A DNA stretch of 64,000 nt, from NCBI GenBank assembly GCA_001769385.1, contig MEPB01000056.1:1-64000 (forward strand), given 5' to 3'. The position numbers and the translations under genes are program-made. This document shows, piece after piece, positions 46,699 through 56,211 of the stretch; the first letter of the stretch is position 1, and every line of letters starts with the position of its first letter. Origin of the DNA: Bacteroidetes bacterium RIFCSPLOWO2_12_FULL_35_15 (GTDB taxonomy: Bacteria > Bacteroidota > Bacteroidia > 2-12-FULL-35-15). The notes beneath the pieces are model-generated. The model had not been told where the DNA came from, searched no databases, and saw only the letters and a program-made list of their open reading frames with translations.

Positions 46699-47616
46699 AT
46701 GAAAAGTGAAAAAAATCTAATATTAACAGCTTTAGATTTCTCAAAATGTTCAGACAATGCGCTGAATTATGCTTTAAAAAGTTATAACGATTACAATGCA
46801 AAAATTATTTTTCTGCATGCGATTCAAAGTGGTTATATAGAAACGAATATCGAAAAACTTGTGGATAAAGATCCAAAAATTACCAAACACAACATAGAAA
46901 ATAAACTGCAAACGATCATTTCGAAGAAAATAAAAAAATATAAATCGAAATGTGATTATGAAATAATTACAGAATTTTCACTTCCATTAGATCTGATATT
47001 AAAAACGCTCCATAAAGTAAAACCTTTTTTTATCCTATTGGGTTCAAAAAAAACAATCAGTTTTGTTCAAAATTTTTTTAAGAATGATACGATCAAAATA
47101 ATTGAACAGGCAAAATGTCCTGTAATAGTAATTCCGGAAGGAGTCCACTATAAAAAGATTCAAAGAATAACATTTGCAACCAATTATAATGGCAGTGATA
47201 TTATCTCCATCCAGAATTTAGCTGAACAAGCGAATCGTTTTAAGGTTGAACTACTTGTTTTACATATATCTGATGGTGAACTAACCATCGATTTCGAACT
47301 GGCTATGCTTAATGACTTTAAGAATAAGGTTAGTAAAGTAACATCCTACAAAAATATCGCTTACAAACTAATTGAAGGAAGTGATTTTGACGATATCATT
47401 AAACAAGAGTTAATTCCGAAAAAAACCGATCTCTTTGCATTATCAGCCAGTCTTCATCATACCTGGTTCTCCAATCTGATTGAAAACAGGATAACGAAAA
47501 TACTCCAGCAAAGCAAAGTCCCTGTAATGGCTTATCACTATAAGGGAGAAAAAGATAATTTATATTTAACTAAATTAAAAGATGAAAGAACATTACAATA
47601 TTCTATTAGCAACTGA
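46699..47616 (+). CDS. Tandem universal stress protein
   Basis: 305 residues made of two Usp folds. The first half starts NLILTALDFSKCSDNALNYA and ends EQAKCPVIVIPEG; the second starts KIQRITFATNYNGSDIISIQ and ends LQQSKVPVMAYHY. The classical ATP-loop Gly-x2-Gly-x9-Gly is poorly conserved, so it may not bind ATP. It overlaps the next Usp gene by 35 bp, implying coupled translation. Confidence 0.85.
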   Translation: MKSEKNLILTALDFSKCSDNALNYALKSYNDYNAKIIFLHAIQSGYIETNIEKLVDKDPKITKHNIENKLQTIISKKIKKYKSKCDYEIITEFSLPLDLILKTLHKVKPFFILLGSKKTISFVQNFFKNDTIKIIEQAKCPVIVIPEGVHYKKIQRITFATNYNGSDIISIQNLAEQANRFKVELLVLHISDGELTIDFELAMLNDFKNKVSKVTSYKNIAYKLIEGSDFDDIIKQELIPKKTDLFALSASLHHTWFSNLIENRITKILQQSKVPVMAYHYKGEKDNLYLTKLKDERTLQYSISN

Positions 47617-48508
47617 TTATTCGGAAGCGGTGATGAATGCAGAGCGTTATGCTGTTCAATTCGCATTAAATACAGCAGCCAATTTAACCTTGTTAAATGT
47701 ATATGATGAACCTTTTGTTTCCTTATTCGGGGAAACAGATGTTGCAGGTCAATTATTAAAATATAAAAAGAACCAGTTAAAAAAATTAAAAACCCATCGC
47801 GATGAACTTTTTAAAACATTGAAAATAAAAAAGCAAGATCTAAATTGTGATTGTATCGTAAAGAGTGGTATTGCAGGAACACAAATATTATCTGAAGCAA
47901 AAAAAATATATTATGATTTTATTATTGTAGGAACACATGGTGCAAGTGGGTTCCGGGAAACTTTTTTTGGAACACATGCCTGGTCTGTAATTAAAAATGC
48001 CCAAATACCTGTTCTTGCCATTCCGCAAGATGCACTCTTTAAAGGAATAAAAAAAATGGTGTTTGCCACAGAATTCCGCGAAGGCGAAATCCCTATTATA
48101 CAATTCTTATCACACCTTTCAAAACAATACAATGCCGAATTAACTATTCTCAATGTAATAAATTACTCTGTTTCTAAAAGTTTTGAAAAGCAATTAACCA
48201 ATGAATTTTTGAATGAAGTAAAAAGCCAAACCAATAATAGTGCATTATCAATTCAAATAATAAAAAACGAAAATCTTACAGAGGGATTAAATAATTATTG
48301 CATCAGCAACCAGGTTGATTGGTTGATTATGTCGCCTGAAAAGAAATTTCTTTTTGAAAAAATATTCAAGCCCGGATCCAGCTCAGTGAAAAAAATGACC
48401 TTTCAAACTCAAATCCCGCTTTTCATTGTTCCTGATTTTTACAATCCAAAGTTTGCTAAATTTCTGGATATTATAGATGTTAACACCTATATGAGTGAGG
48501 AGTTTTAA
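47582..48508 (+). CDS. Tandem universal stress protein
   Basis: 308 residues with two Usp domains. The first is well preserved (NILLATDYSEAVMNAERYAV; FIIVGTHGASGFRETFFGTH, then NAQIPVLAIPQD), with the GTHGASG loop of ATP-binding Usps. The second is more diverged (KMVFATEFREGEIPIIQFLS; FQTQIPLFIVPD). Paralogue of the upstream and of the 62,259 proteins. Last gene of the box-4 operon; convergent with the protease gene. Confidence 0.88.
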   Translation: MKEHYNILLATDYSEAVMNAERYAVQFALNTAANLTLLNVYDEPFVSLFGETDVAGQLLKYKKNQLKKLKTHRDELFKTLKIKKQDLNCDCIVKSGIAGTQILSEAKKIYYDFIIVGTHGASGFRETFFGTHAWSVIKNAQIPVLAIPQDALFKGIKKMVFATEFREGEIPIIQFLSHLSKQYNAELTILNVINYSVSKSFEKQLTNEFLNEVKSQTNNSALSIQIIKNENLTEGLNNYCISNQVDWLIMSPEKKFLFEKIFKPGSSSVKKMTFQTQIPLFIVPDFYNPKFAKFLDIIDVNTYMSEEF

Positions 48509-48540
48509 ACAAAATATTTTAAAACCGAAAATTAAATTTT

Positions 48541-49662
48541 TTATGTTTTAACAGAATTTATTTTTTTTGTAAAAAGGCCAGGCAACTTTTTTTTCGCACT
48601 CTTTAACACAATAAATTCATCCATCATACTTACATTTATTATACCCACTAATAAATCATTTTCAATTACCGGAAAAATAGCATTTTCAGAAAAATATTGT
48701 TCCGAATAAATTTTATCCATAGGAGTATCAGAGCTTAAAAACCTGACTTTATCATTCATATATGATCTGACAGTTGAATCAACTCCTCCTGTATTTAATG
48801 CTTTTAAAATTTGTTTTTTATTAATTGTACCGATTACCGTATTATTTTCAAGAATAAGAAAATGATCGGCATTTTTTTCAAGTACAGATTTCATTGCATC
48901 AGAAATTGTATCATTCGGACTCAGGGAATTGACGTCCTTTGACATAATATCCCGCACTGCATAATTGCTCAAAATATATTTTGCTCTGACCGCATCATTT
49001 TCTGTTTGTGCAAACAGGAAAATAAAAATGCTAATAACAGTGAGTATGGGATTATAGAAAATTCCAACAATAAAAAACAGTGTCGCCATAACCTGCCCGG
49101 TCTTAACGGCAACATTGGTAGCAGTCAAACGATCCATAAAAAAAGACAAGCCGGCTCTGAAAATCCGCCCTCCATCCATTGGGAATGCGGGTAGCAAATT
49201 AAAAAGAGCCAAGCCAATATTAACAATGTACAAAGTGAATAAAAAATTTTCCCCCGTTACAAACATCGTTGTAAATAAACTTGGCACATCAGAAAACCAG
49301 TGCATCAAAGGATATATAATAGCAGCAATTAAAAGATTTATCACAGGACCTGCAATTGAAACCAATAGCTCTTCTTTGGGCTTTTCCGGAAGTTCATCCA
49401 TACGTGCCATTCCACCGATTGGTAAAAGTGTAATATCCTTTGTTTTATAGTGAAAATATTGAGCTACAAGAGCATGCCCGATTTCATGCAGGATAATACA
49501 GGCAAATACAGATAATATAAATAAAACCGAAATTAATACCTGTTTAATATCTTTACTCATAGAATAATTCATGAAGGAAATCCAGCCAATTAGTAGTAAA
49601 AATGTCCAATGGATAAAAATCTTGATTCCAGATAGTTTTCCAATATATAAAGACCATTTCAT
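48541..49662 (-). CDS. Site-2-protease family zinc metalloprotease with CBS domains
   Basis: 373 residues, M50B family. HExxH (H59, E60, H63 in ILHEIGHALVAQYF) and D163 in NLLPAFPMDGGRIFRA form the intramembrane zinc site. About six helices are followed by two CBS motifs (about 240-355: MSKDVNSLSPNDTISDAMKS and YMNDKVRFLSSDTPMDKIYS). CBS domains sense adenine nucleotides in relatives. The substrate is unknown; anti-sigma factors are typical for S2P. It lies 89 bp downstream of the TerB-like gene and is probably expressed with it. Confidence 0.9.
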   Translation of the reverse strand: MKWSLYIGKLSGIKIFIHWTFLLLIGWISFMNYSMSKDIKQVLISVLFILSVFACIILHEIGHALVAQYFHYKTKDITLLPIGGMARMDELPEKPKEELLVSIAGPVINLLIAAIIYPLMHWFSDVPSLFTTMFVTGENFLFTLYIVNIGLALFNLLPAFPMDGGRIFRAGLSFFMDRLTATNVAVKTGQVMATLFFIVGIFYNPILTVISIFIFLFAQTENDAVRAKYILSNYAVRDIMSKDVNSLSPNDTISDAMKSVLEKNADHFLILENNTVIGTINKKQILKALNTGGVDSTVRSYMNDKVRFLSSDTPMDKIYSEQYFSENAIFPVIENDLLVGIINVSMMDEFIVLKSAKKKLPGLFTKKINSVKT

Positions 49663-49751
49663 GCTTTTAGTTGATTTATTGATAAAGTTTTGGCCAATCT
49701 GGGATCAAAAGAAAGTTTAAATTCACATCCGAATTTATCCGGATCATCCAC

Positions 49752-50369
49752 TTATTTAATAGAAATATCAGAGCCCACAACATTCCCCTCTGTTCGATTA
49801 CTCATCTTTTTAACCCGTTTATCAAATTTGTGTTGATGCTCTTCAATGATATCGTCTAAATTGCCATAATTACTTTGAGGTTCAGCTTCATCGCTATTTT
49901 GGTAATCAGATATTGGTTCTGATGAAAAAAGCGGATCAATACCTACCTCTTTAAAGTAAGTTTTGTTTTTTATAATTTCAATTTTGGCAAGTTTATTTTT
50001 TAATTTTTTGATTATAGCTTTTTCTTTTTTGTTTTTTCCTCTATACGAAGAAGCTATTTCCTCCACTACATGAATACTAACTTTTTTCATTCGTTCATCA
50101 AATGCTGTGTGGTGTTCAGTTACAAAATCAATAAATGAATTAAACGCTGATTCTGAATCTAAAATCTGATTGTCAGTAATATCAAATTCCATTTCAGAAT
50201 AATAAGCTGCATCAGTACCAAACTCATCCGTATGTTTTTCAAAAGGAACAAGTTCATTTCTGACAATTTTTTGTAATTCTGTTTTTTCCTGTTGAGTAAT
50301 CACTTTATCAACATCTGCAACCGCATATAGCAATTTGCCGAGCTCTGAGTAAAATTCTTTGTAAAGCAT
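49752..50369 (-). CDS. TerB-like hypothetical protein
   Basis: 205 residues. The N-terminal helices (KLLYAVADVDKVITQQEKTE, LQKIVRNELVPFE) resemble the TerB tellurite-resistance fold. The middle holds acidic clusters (TDEFGTDAAYYSEMEFDITD), and the C-terminal half is lysine-rich then acidic, probably disordered. No signal peptide. The TerB assignment is moderate and the function is unknown. Paired boxes lie 103 bp upstream. Confidence 0.6.
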   Translation of the reverse strand: MLYKEFYSELGKLLYAVADVDKVITQQEKTELQKIVRNELVPFEKHTDEFGTDAAYYSEMEFDITDNQILDSESAFNSFIDFVTEHHTAFDERMKKVSIHVVEEIASSYRGKNKKEKAIIKKLKNKLAKIEIIKNKTYFKEVGIDPLFSSEPISDYQNSDEAEPQSNYGNLDDIIEEHQHKFDKRVKKMSNRTEGNVVGSDISIK

Positions 50370-50472
50370 AATTATATATATTAAAATTTATATTATTTTG
50401 GATGAAATGGTTCTTAACATCCGATCAAAAAATATTTCGCATCTAAGCTATTTAAAGAAAAAATAATTGTAC

Positions 50473-50508
50473 TTGATAAAAATCATACTTCAAAATGATA
50501 TGTGTCAA
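50473..50508. promoter_or_regulatory. Paired FNR-like boxes, site 5
   Basis: ttgataaaaatcat (50473-50486) and atgatatgtgtcaa (50495-50508), 22 bp apart, upstream of the TerB-like gene. Confidence 0.65.
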
Positions 50509-50608
50509 AAAAAGATACAAAACTACTAATGCTTAACCCGAACAGATTCTAACAATATAAATTGAGAACAGAAGGTCATTAATGATTAAAATATAGTAAA
50601 CAAATTTT

Positions 50609-52369
50609 TTATGAAATGACATTGAATGAAATTTTTGCTTTTGAGGATTTAAATTTTTCTATCTCTGTCCATGGTTTTGTATTTAAAATATTATCTTTTG
50701 TGCACCACGCTCTTCGGGCAATATCGACTCCAAGTTTCATATAATTAAAATCTTTCAAAGAATGACTATCTGTATTTATAACAAGCTTAACTCCTGTATC
50801 AATAGCAAATTTTGCAAATGCATCATTTAAATCCATCCGATCAGGCTGAGCATTAATTTCTAAAGAAGTTTTTGTGAATTTAGCTGTCTCAACAATTCTT
50901 TCAATATCAATTTTATAAGGCTCACGTTTACCTATTAATCTGCCCGTTGGGTGAGCAATACAATTAACATAAGGATTCTCACAGGCGCTAATAATACGAT
51001 CCGTATTATCGATGTTAAAATTGCTGTGAATTGCTGCTGTTACCCGATCAAGCCGGGCAAGTAGTTCATCTGAAAAATCGAGTTTGCCATCAGCCAGAAT
51101 ATCGACTTCAATTCCTGATCTGACAAATATTTTTCCTAATTTTTTATTTATGAAATCAATTTCTTTTAACTGTTTGAAAAGCTCTTTTTCATCCATTCCA
51201 TTTGCAATCCTGGATGATTTAGAATGATCGGTAATAACAATATAATCATACTGATAATTTTTCTTTATATGTTGAACAATATCCGCAATGGAACTTAAGC
51301 CATCACTGTATAAACTATGCATTTGCATATCGCCGGCAATATCTTTTAGTTGGATAAGCTCAGGTATCTTATTCTTTTTACTTAATTCAATCTCCCCCTT
51401 ATCTTCTCTCATTTCCGGAGGAATAAACTGAAACCCAAGAGTCGAATATATTTCTTCTTCGGTTTTACTTACAATTCGCTTTTTATTTTCAATTTTAAAA
51501 ACACCATATTCCGAAATTTTATACCCTTTCTCTTTAGCTATTGTGCGAAGATGAATATTATGTTCCTTAGATCCTGTAAAATATACTAAAGCGGAACCCC
51601 ATTCATCCTCATTAACTATTCTTAAATCTGCTTGTCTTTCACTTTCATTAAGAATAATGCTTGCTTTAGTATCACCTTTCGCCAAAATTTGTTTTGCCAA
51701 AAATGGATCGGTAAAAGTTTTCATAATTTTTTTTCGAAATTTTTCATCACATGAAACCAGAATATCAATATCTCCAATGGTTTCTTTCCTGCGTCTTAAG
51801 CTGCCTGCAAGTTCAATATTTTTTACTTCCGGCATTTCCTTTAATCGCAGTAAAATTTTTTCACCGATCTCTAAAGCATCCCAAAGCAAAATCCTATCTT
51901 CCACTGTTTTGTGAATTTTTAAGCCTTGTAACATTTTTTTCACTTTCGTTTCACCAAAGCCTTTTAGTTTTGCTATTTCGCCATTTTGTAGTGCCGCAAT
52001 AACTTTTTCCTTTGTTTTTATATTTAATTCCTCATGAATCCTATTAAGTGATTGTGGACCAAACCCGGTTATTTCCATCATATCCAATAATTCATATGGG
52101 ACATCTTTTTTTAACCTTTCGAATTTCATGATCCTGCCGCTCGTAATATACTCTTCAATTTTTTCAGCGATGCCTTCTCCGATACCATTTATTTCGTTTA
52201 AGGAATGATTTTTAGAATAAAATAAAATATCTTTTGGTAAAGCACTTATAACTTTTGATGCTTTTTGATAAGCTAAAAAACGGAAACGTTCAGCAGCACC
52301 TTTGTATTTATAAATAGTGGACATTTCATAAAATATCCGTGCTAGTTTTTTATTTTTTTCAAAACTCAT
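50609..52369 (-). CDS. polX: DNA polymerase X family, PolX (polymerase plus PHP domain)
   Basis: 586 residues. Residues 1 to about 125 carry helix-hairpin-helix motifs (INGIGEGIAEKIEEYI, ITGFGPQSLNRIH). The polymerase domain follows with the GS...D-x-D motif (AGSLRRRKETIGDIDILVSC). From about 345 comes a PHP phosphoesterase domain (GDMQMHSLYSDGLSSIADIV; IVITDHSKSSRIANG; CIAHPTGRLIGKREPY). Bacterial PolX fills short gaps in base-excision repair and has PHP-linked 3'-5' exonuclease and AP-endonuclease activities. It is divergent from the DUF892 gene with a box pair between. Confidence 0.94.
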   Translation of the reverse strand: MSFEKNKKLARIFYEMSTIYKYKGAAERFRFLAYQKASKVISALPKDILFYSKNHSLNEINGIGEGIAEKIEEYITSGRIMKFERLKKDVPYELLDMMEITGFGPQSLNRIHEELNIKTKEKVIAALQNGEIAKLKGFGETKVKKMLQGLKIHKTVEDRILLWDALEIGEKILLRLKEMPEVKNIELAGSLRRRKETIGDIDILVSCDEKFRKKIMKTFTDPFLAKQILAKGDTKASIILNESERQADLRIVNEDEWGSALVYFTGSKEHNIHLRTIAKEKGYKISEYGVFKIENKKRIVSKTEEEIYSTLGFQFIPPEMREDKGEIELSKKNKIPELIQLKDIAGDMQMHSLYSDGLSSIADIVQHIKKNYQYDYIVITDHSKSSRIANGMDEKELFKQLKEIDFINKKLGKIFVRSGIEVDILADGKLDFSDELLARLDRVTAAIHSNFNIDNTDRIISACENPYVNCIAHPTGRLIGKREPYKIDIERIVETAKFTKTSLEINAQPDRMDLNDAFAKFAIDTGVKLVINTDSHSLKDFNYMKLGVDIARRAWCTKDNILNTKPWTEIEKFKSSKAKISFNVIS

Positions 52370-52467
52370 CTTTACTAATTACAAAATATTTTAGTTTTTG
52401 CGATCGCAGAATAAACATTAATGACTCTTAAGGCTAACAAAGCTAAAATGAAAAAAAGCAGTGTCTG

Positions 52468-52503
52468 CTGATTTCTATCAACTTCAAAATTGACTCTCAT
52501 CAT
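52468..52503. promoter_or_regulatory. Paired FNR-like boxes, site 6 (divergent promoter)
   Basis: ctgatttctatcaa (52468-52481) and ttgactctcatcat (52490-52503), 22 bp apart, 52 bp before DUF892 and 98 bp before polX. Confidence 0.65.
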
Positions 52504-52555
52504 TAAAACTAAAGGTAATCCAACCTAAATTTGTAAGTAATAAAAATAAATTAAG

Positions 52556-53068
52556 ATGAAAAAATTATATGATTTATCAGGACTTTTTTTGGAGTATTTA
52601 AAAGATATGTATAGTGCCGAGAAACAACAAATTGAATATCTTCCAAAATTTCTTCCAAAATTAGAAAACAACTATTTAAAGAAATTAGTAGAACAAAATC
52701 TGAATGACACTAAAAATCATGAAAAAAGAATCGAAACTATATTTACACTGTTAAAAGACGGTTATCATTTAAGAGAAGATCTGGTAATGGAAGAGTTGCT
52801 TGGCAGAATAGACAGTCTTTTAAAATACAGTGATAATTGTGAAATTTTAGACGCCAGTTTTATTTCCTCCATGCAAAACATTGTTCATTACGAAATTGCT
52901 ACTTATGGGACTCTAAGATCACTTGCCGCTACATTAAACTATAAAACAGACATTATTGATTTGTTAAAAAAATCATTGGAAGAAGAAAAATGGTTCGATA
53001 TTGAATTAACAAAGCTGGCAAGGGAAAATATAAATTTAAAAGCTAAAGGTTTTTTTCTGGAAACATAA
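52556..53068 (+). CDS. DUF892 (YciF-like) ferritin-fold protein
   Basis: 170 residues, all helical. FLEYLKDMYSAEKQQIEYLP, the H/E-containing helix QNLNDTKNHEKRIETIFTLL and SMQNIVHYEIATYGTLRSLA place it in the DUF892/YciF family of ferritin-like stress proteins, with E and H ligands for a possible diiron site. Role unknown beyond stress association. It begins 52 bp after the paired boxes. Confidence 0.86.
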   Translation: MKKLYDLSGLFLEYLKDMYSAEKQQIEYLPKFLPKLENNYLKKLVEQNLNDTKNHEKRIETIFTLLKDGYHLREDLVMEELLGRIDSLLKYSDNCEILDASFISSMQNIVHYEIATYGTLRSLAATLNYKTDIIDLLKKSLEEEKWFDIELTKLARENINLKAKGFFLET

Positions 53069-53170
53069 TATCTTCTTATCCCGCCAATTACTTGAAATTA
53101 TTAGAATTTTTCAATCATTTTTAATTTTTAATAATACATTTTATTGATAGTAAAAGATGATTGATATATC

Positions 53171-53206
53171 TTGAAAAAGATCACTAAATTAATTGATTAA
53201 TATCAT
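53171..53206. promoter_or_regulatory. Paired FNR-like boxes, site 7
   Basis: ttgaaaaagatcac (53171-53184) and ttgattaatatcat (53193-53206), 22 bp apart, 76 bp upstream of hsp20. Confidence 0.65.
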
Positions 53207-53282
53207 TACTGAAATTTAGTGATCAGCATACATTTGACTCACAAATATTATTTAATTTATTAACAATTAAAAAAATAAAACT

Positions 53283-53741
53283 ATGACACTAGCATTAAGA
53301 AAAAACAGAAGTATGATTCCATCAGTTATGAGTGACTTATTGGATACAGGTAGATTTTTTACTCCGGATGTATTTGATCTTGACACAGATCTATTGAATC
53401 TGACGAGTGGTTCAGTTCCATCCGTAAACATTATTGAAAACCCAAGTGATTTTAAAGTGGAACTTGCAGCACCGGGGATGGATAGAAAAGATTTCAAAAT
53501 TGAAATTGACAATAACAGCTTAACAATAAGTGGTGAGAAAAAAGAGGAGAGAAAAGAAGATAAAGAAAATTATAGAAGAAGAGAATTTAGCTATAATGCT
53601 TTCAATCGTTCTTTTGATTTGCCGGAAAATGTGATTGCCGACAAAATTGACGCAAAATATGAAAATGGTATTTTACATTTGTCCCTTCCTAAAAAAGAAG
53701 TGACCGTACTTAAACCAAAAAAAGAAATAAAAATTGCATAA
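53283..53741 (+). CDS. hsp20: Hsp20/alpha-crystallin small heat-shock protein
   Basis: 152 residues. The alpha-crystallin domain spans about 50-142 (VNIIENPSDFKVELAAPGMD; LTISGEKKEERKED; FSYNAFNRSFDLPENVIADK; YENGILHLSLPKKE with the conserved A/G-x-L-like C-terminal strand). The C-terminal tail ends in PKKEIKIA. It is an ATP-independent holdase chaperone. It is preceded by paired boxes and followed by a clean terminator, so it is monocistronic. Confidence 0.94.
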   Translation: MTLALRKNRSMIPSVMSDLLDTGRFFTPDVFDLDTDLLNLTSGSVPSVNIIENPSDFKVELAAPGMDRKDFKIEIDNNSLTISGEKKEERKEDKENYRRREFSYNAFNRSFDLPENVIADKIDAKYENGILHLSLPKKEVTVLKPKKEIKIA

Positions 53742-53762
53742 ATTAGCTTGCTACTTCGTAAA

Positions 53763-53797
53763 AAATCCCTTTCCAGATCGAGAGGGATTTTTTTTTA
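53763..53797 (+). terminator. Intrinsic terminator of hsp20
   Basis: Stem aaatccct/agggattt, 12-base loop, then a run of T on the plus strand, 21 bp after the stop. Confidence 0.85.
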
Positions 53798-53837
53798 AAT
53801 AACTTTAAACTGATATACTCTATTTCTTTTTAATAAA

Positions 53838-54008
53838 TAGACTTTATATAAGGTATAAAACAGTATTTTTTCTAAAAAAAGGTTCATCCAGAACGTCATT
53901 GGGAAGCAATCTCACACCTATCATTGTTTGAGATTGCTTCGACTGAAAAAGTCTCGCAATGACGTTCCAAATAGGCATTCAATTATTTTAATAAATTAAA
54001 TGTATAAA
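53838..54008. repeat. Family B intergenic repeat, copy 2
   Basis: Nested perfect dyads: outer aacgtcattg/caatgacgtt (10 bp) and inner gaagcaatctca/tgagattgcttc (12 bp). The flanks match copy 1 at 41183-41368. It is immediately followed by the MITE. Confidence 0.8.
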
Positions 54009-54013
54009 GTTTA

Positions 54014-54224
54014 GAGCCTGTTTAAATTTAATTTTTAATAATTTATAGCACTCCTAAATGGGTTTTTGATGTTCTTTTTTTGTCTTTACTATCAATATAT
54101 AGCTCCTAACGGAGCAAAAATAGTCCCGAGGTACCAGAAATTGGTAGAAAATCAGATTCGTATTACGTTATAGTCCCGTATGGGACGACATATAATATAT
54201 TTTGAAACAAATTTAAACAGGCTC
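54014..54224. mobile_element. MITE-like element, 211 bp
   Basis: Perfect 16-bp terminal inverted repeats gagcctgtttaaattt (54014-54029) and aaatttaaacaggctc (54209-54224), flanked by the direct repeat TTA (54011-54013, 54225-54227). There is no ORF. Internal short palindromes (gctcc-taac-ggagc; gtccc-gtat-gggac) resemble Bacteroidota REP units. The TTA duplication and the ends fit an IS5-group (IS1031-like) transposase acting in trans; no such transposase is in the window. Confidence 0.85.
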
Positions 54225-54256
54225 TTAATAATTCAAAATAAATATATAAGTTCATT

Positions 54257-54292
54257 TTGACAAATATCAAACATGTATTTGATTCTAATCAT
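54257..54292. promoter_or_regulatory. Paired FNR-like boxes, site 8
   Basis: ttgacaaatatcaa (54257-54270) and ttgattctaatcat (54279-54292), 22 bp apart, 106 bp upstream of the glycosyltransferase-like gene. Confidence 0.7.
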
Positions 54293-54398
54293 TTATTAGA
54301 AATAGCTCATCTCAATATATTTGAGGAAAATATTTACTCTTTAAAAAGTAAAAACAAATACTCATTAACTCTAACATATATTTTTAAAACCATTTCCA

Positions 54399-56153
54399 AT
54401 GACTGAAAAAAAAGAAATATTATTTGTTACTCCTTTTACTCCGCGGGGCGGGAAAGTGGCTCAATATAGTCAGGAGTTAATTCAAACGATGAGAGAAACT
54501 TTTGAGGATTCGTTTTCGATAAATGTTTGTGCTCTTGAAAGTGGTAAAATAAGTTATAATTATTCTGATCTGGTAAAATGCAAAATGCAAACCGGAGAAC
54601 ACAAACAGTATGTACTTACAGCGGAAGACATCAATAAGAACGACCGGATCAATTTAGTTTGTATTCAACATGATTTCAATCTGTTTGGTGGGGAGTATGG
54701 TGAAAATATTCTTTATTTTCTATACACCTTAACAAAACCAATTATTATAACTTTTCATACCGTGTTAGAAAGACCAAAGGTGATTTGCAAGCAACTTGTT
54801 AAAGGAATCGCAACCGTTTCAGAAAAAATAATAGTAATGAATAAATATGATGCAGAAATATTAAAACGAGAATATGAGATACCATCCGAAAAGATTGCTG
54901 TAATACCATTTACAGATCGCTTAGACATCTTTTCAGATAGCAAATCCAACTTAACTTTTTATCAAAACAACCATTTTAATGAAATGCAAAATTCTGCAAT
55001 TGCATATGCTAATATGTTTAAAAAAACGTTAAAAGATAAGTTACCATTAAAATATAATTTGAATGAAATTTCTCTGGCGCATATCAAAAGAATAACCAAC
55101 AATGCTGGTATATTAAGACATTCGAACTGGTCGCAACCGGATATTAATTCGGGCTATTCTATTGATGATAATGCCCATGCACTTATTGCATTAACACTTC
55201 ATTTTGAACTAACAAAAGAAAAAAGTGATCTTACACTTATCAAGATCTATTTAAAATTCATCGAATCCAACCAACGGTCAAATGGAAGCTTTATAACTAA
55301 TTTAGATAAATTTGGAAATTCAGTTCCTGATGATTCAGGTGAAGATTATCAAGTATCCACTGCAAGAACAATATGGGCTTTGGGGGAATTTATTTCAAGA
55401 GGTAATTCATTTAGTTCCGACCTGATAAAAACTGCCGAAAGAGTTATGGAAAAAACGTTTTCCTATATCGAAGATTTTGATTCTCCAAAAGCAATTGCGT
55501 TTTCAATAAAAGGTTTATATCATTACAATCTGACCAGGAAAAGTCCGGAAATAAAACAAATCATTGTTTCACTTGCAAATCATTTGATTTCAAAATATCA
55601 TAAACTAGACAATGTTGATTTTGAATGGTTTGAAGATTCTCTTTCATTTGAAAATTGCGTCCTCCCTGAATCGCTATTGTATGCGTACTTAGAGACAGGG
55701 AATGAAATATATAAAACAGTTGCAAAAATTTCATTTGACTATTTGTTGTCCATCACAATTGATGAAAATAAAATACAGATCATTTCAAATAAATATTTTT
55801 ATAAAAATGAAAACAATCAACTTATTTTTCATGAATACCCAATAGATGTTTCCTATACAATTTTAGCACTTGATTTGTTTTATGAGGTATTTAGTGAAGA
55901 AGAATATTGGGAAAAACTGGAAATAGCATTTAGTTGGTTCAATGGAAATAATTACTTATTTAAGGTAATGTACAACCATAATACCGGAGGCTGCTATGAT
56001 GAATTAGGAGAAGAGTCGGTAAACCCGGATGAAAGTGCCGAATCAACAGTTACCTATTTAATTGCACGGTTAATTATAGAAAAATACATTGGTATTCCGG
56101 AAGAAAAAGAAGCTGAAGAATTAGAATTTGAACCTGCTATTTCAGAATATTAA
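54399..56153 (+). CDS. GT4-like N-lobe joined to an alpha-helical (six-hairpin-like) glycan domain
   Basis: 584 residues. Residues about 6-175 are the acceptor-side lobe of a GT4 enzyme (EILFVTPFTPRGGKVAQYSQ; IQHDFNLFGGEYG; PIIITFHTVLERP; SEKIIVMNKYDAEIL; KIAVIPFTDR). The expected nucleotide-sugar lobe is absent: at about 195 the protein passes directly to a long helical domain (AGILRHSNWSQPDINSGYSI; DDNAHALIAL; DSGEDYQVSTARTIWALGEF). Long family members have both GT lobes plus this helical part, so this one looks internally shortened and may not transfer sugars. It is co-oriented with the DUF4136 lipoprotein. Confidence 0.7.
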   Translation: MTEKKEILFVTPFTPRGGKVAQYSQELIQTMRETFEDSFSINVCALESGKISYNYSDLVKCKMQTGEHKQYVLTAEDINKNDRINLVCIQHDFNLFGGEYGENILYFLYTLTKPIIITFHTVLERPKVICKQLVKGIATVSEKIIVMNKYDAEILKREYEIPSEKIAVIPFTDRLDIFSDSKSNLTFYQNNHFNEMQNSAIAYANMFKKTLKDKLPLKYNLNEISLAHIKRITNNAGILRHSNWSQPDINSGYSIDDNAHALIALTLHFELTKEKSDLTLIKIYLKFIESNQRSNGSFITNLDKFGNSVPDDSGEDYQVSTARTIWALGEFISRGNSFSSDLIKTAERVMEKTFSYIEDFDSPKAIAFSIKGLYHYNLTRKSPEIKQIIVSLANHLISKYHKLDNVDFEWFEDSLSFENCVLPESLLYAYLETGNEIYKTVAKISFDYLLSITIDENKIQIISNKYFYKNENNQLIFHEYPIDVSYTILALDLFYEVFSEEEYWEKLEIAFSWFNGNNYLFKVMYNHNTGGCYDELGEESVNPDESAESTVTYLIARLIIEKYIGIPEEKEAEELEFEPAISEY

Positions 56154-56211
56154 AAGAGAAATTTATTAGCAAATGAAATTATTGAAATGGCATTGCTTAT
56201 TATAATACGTT

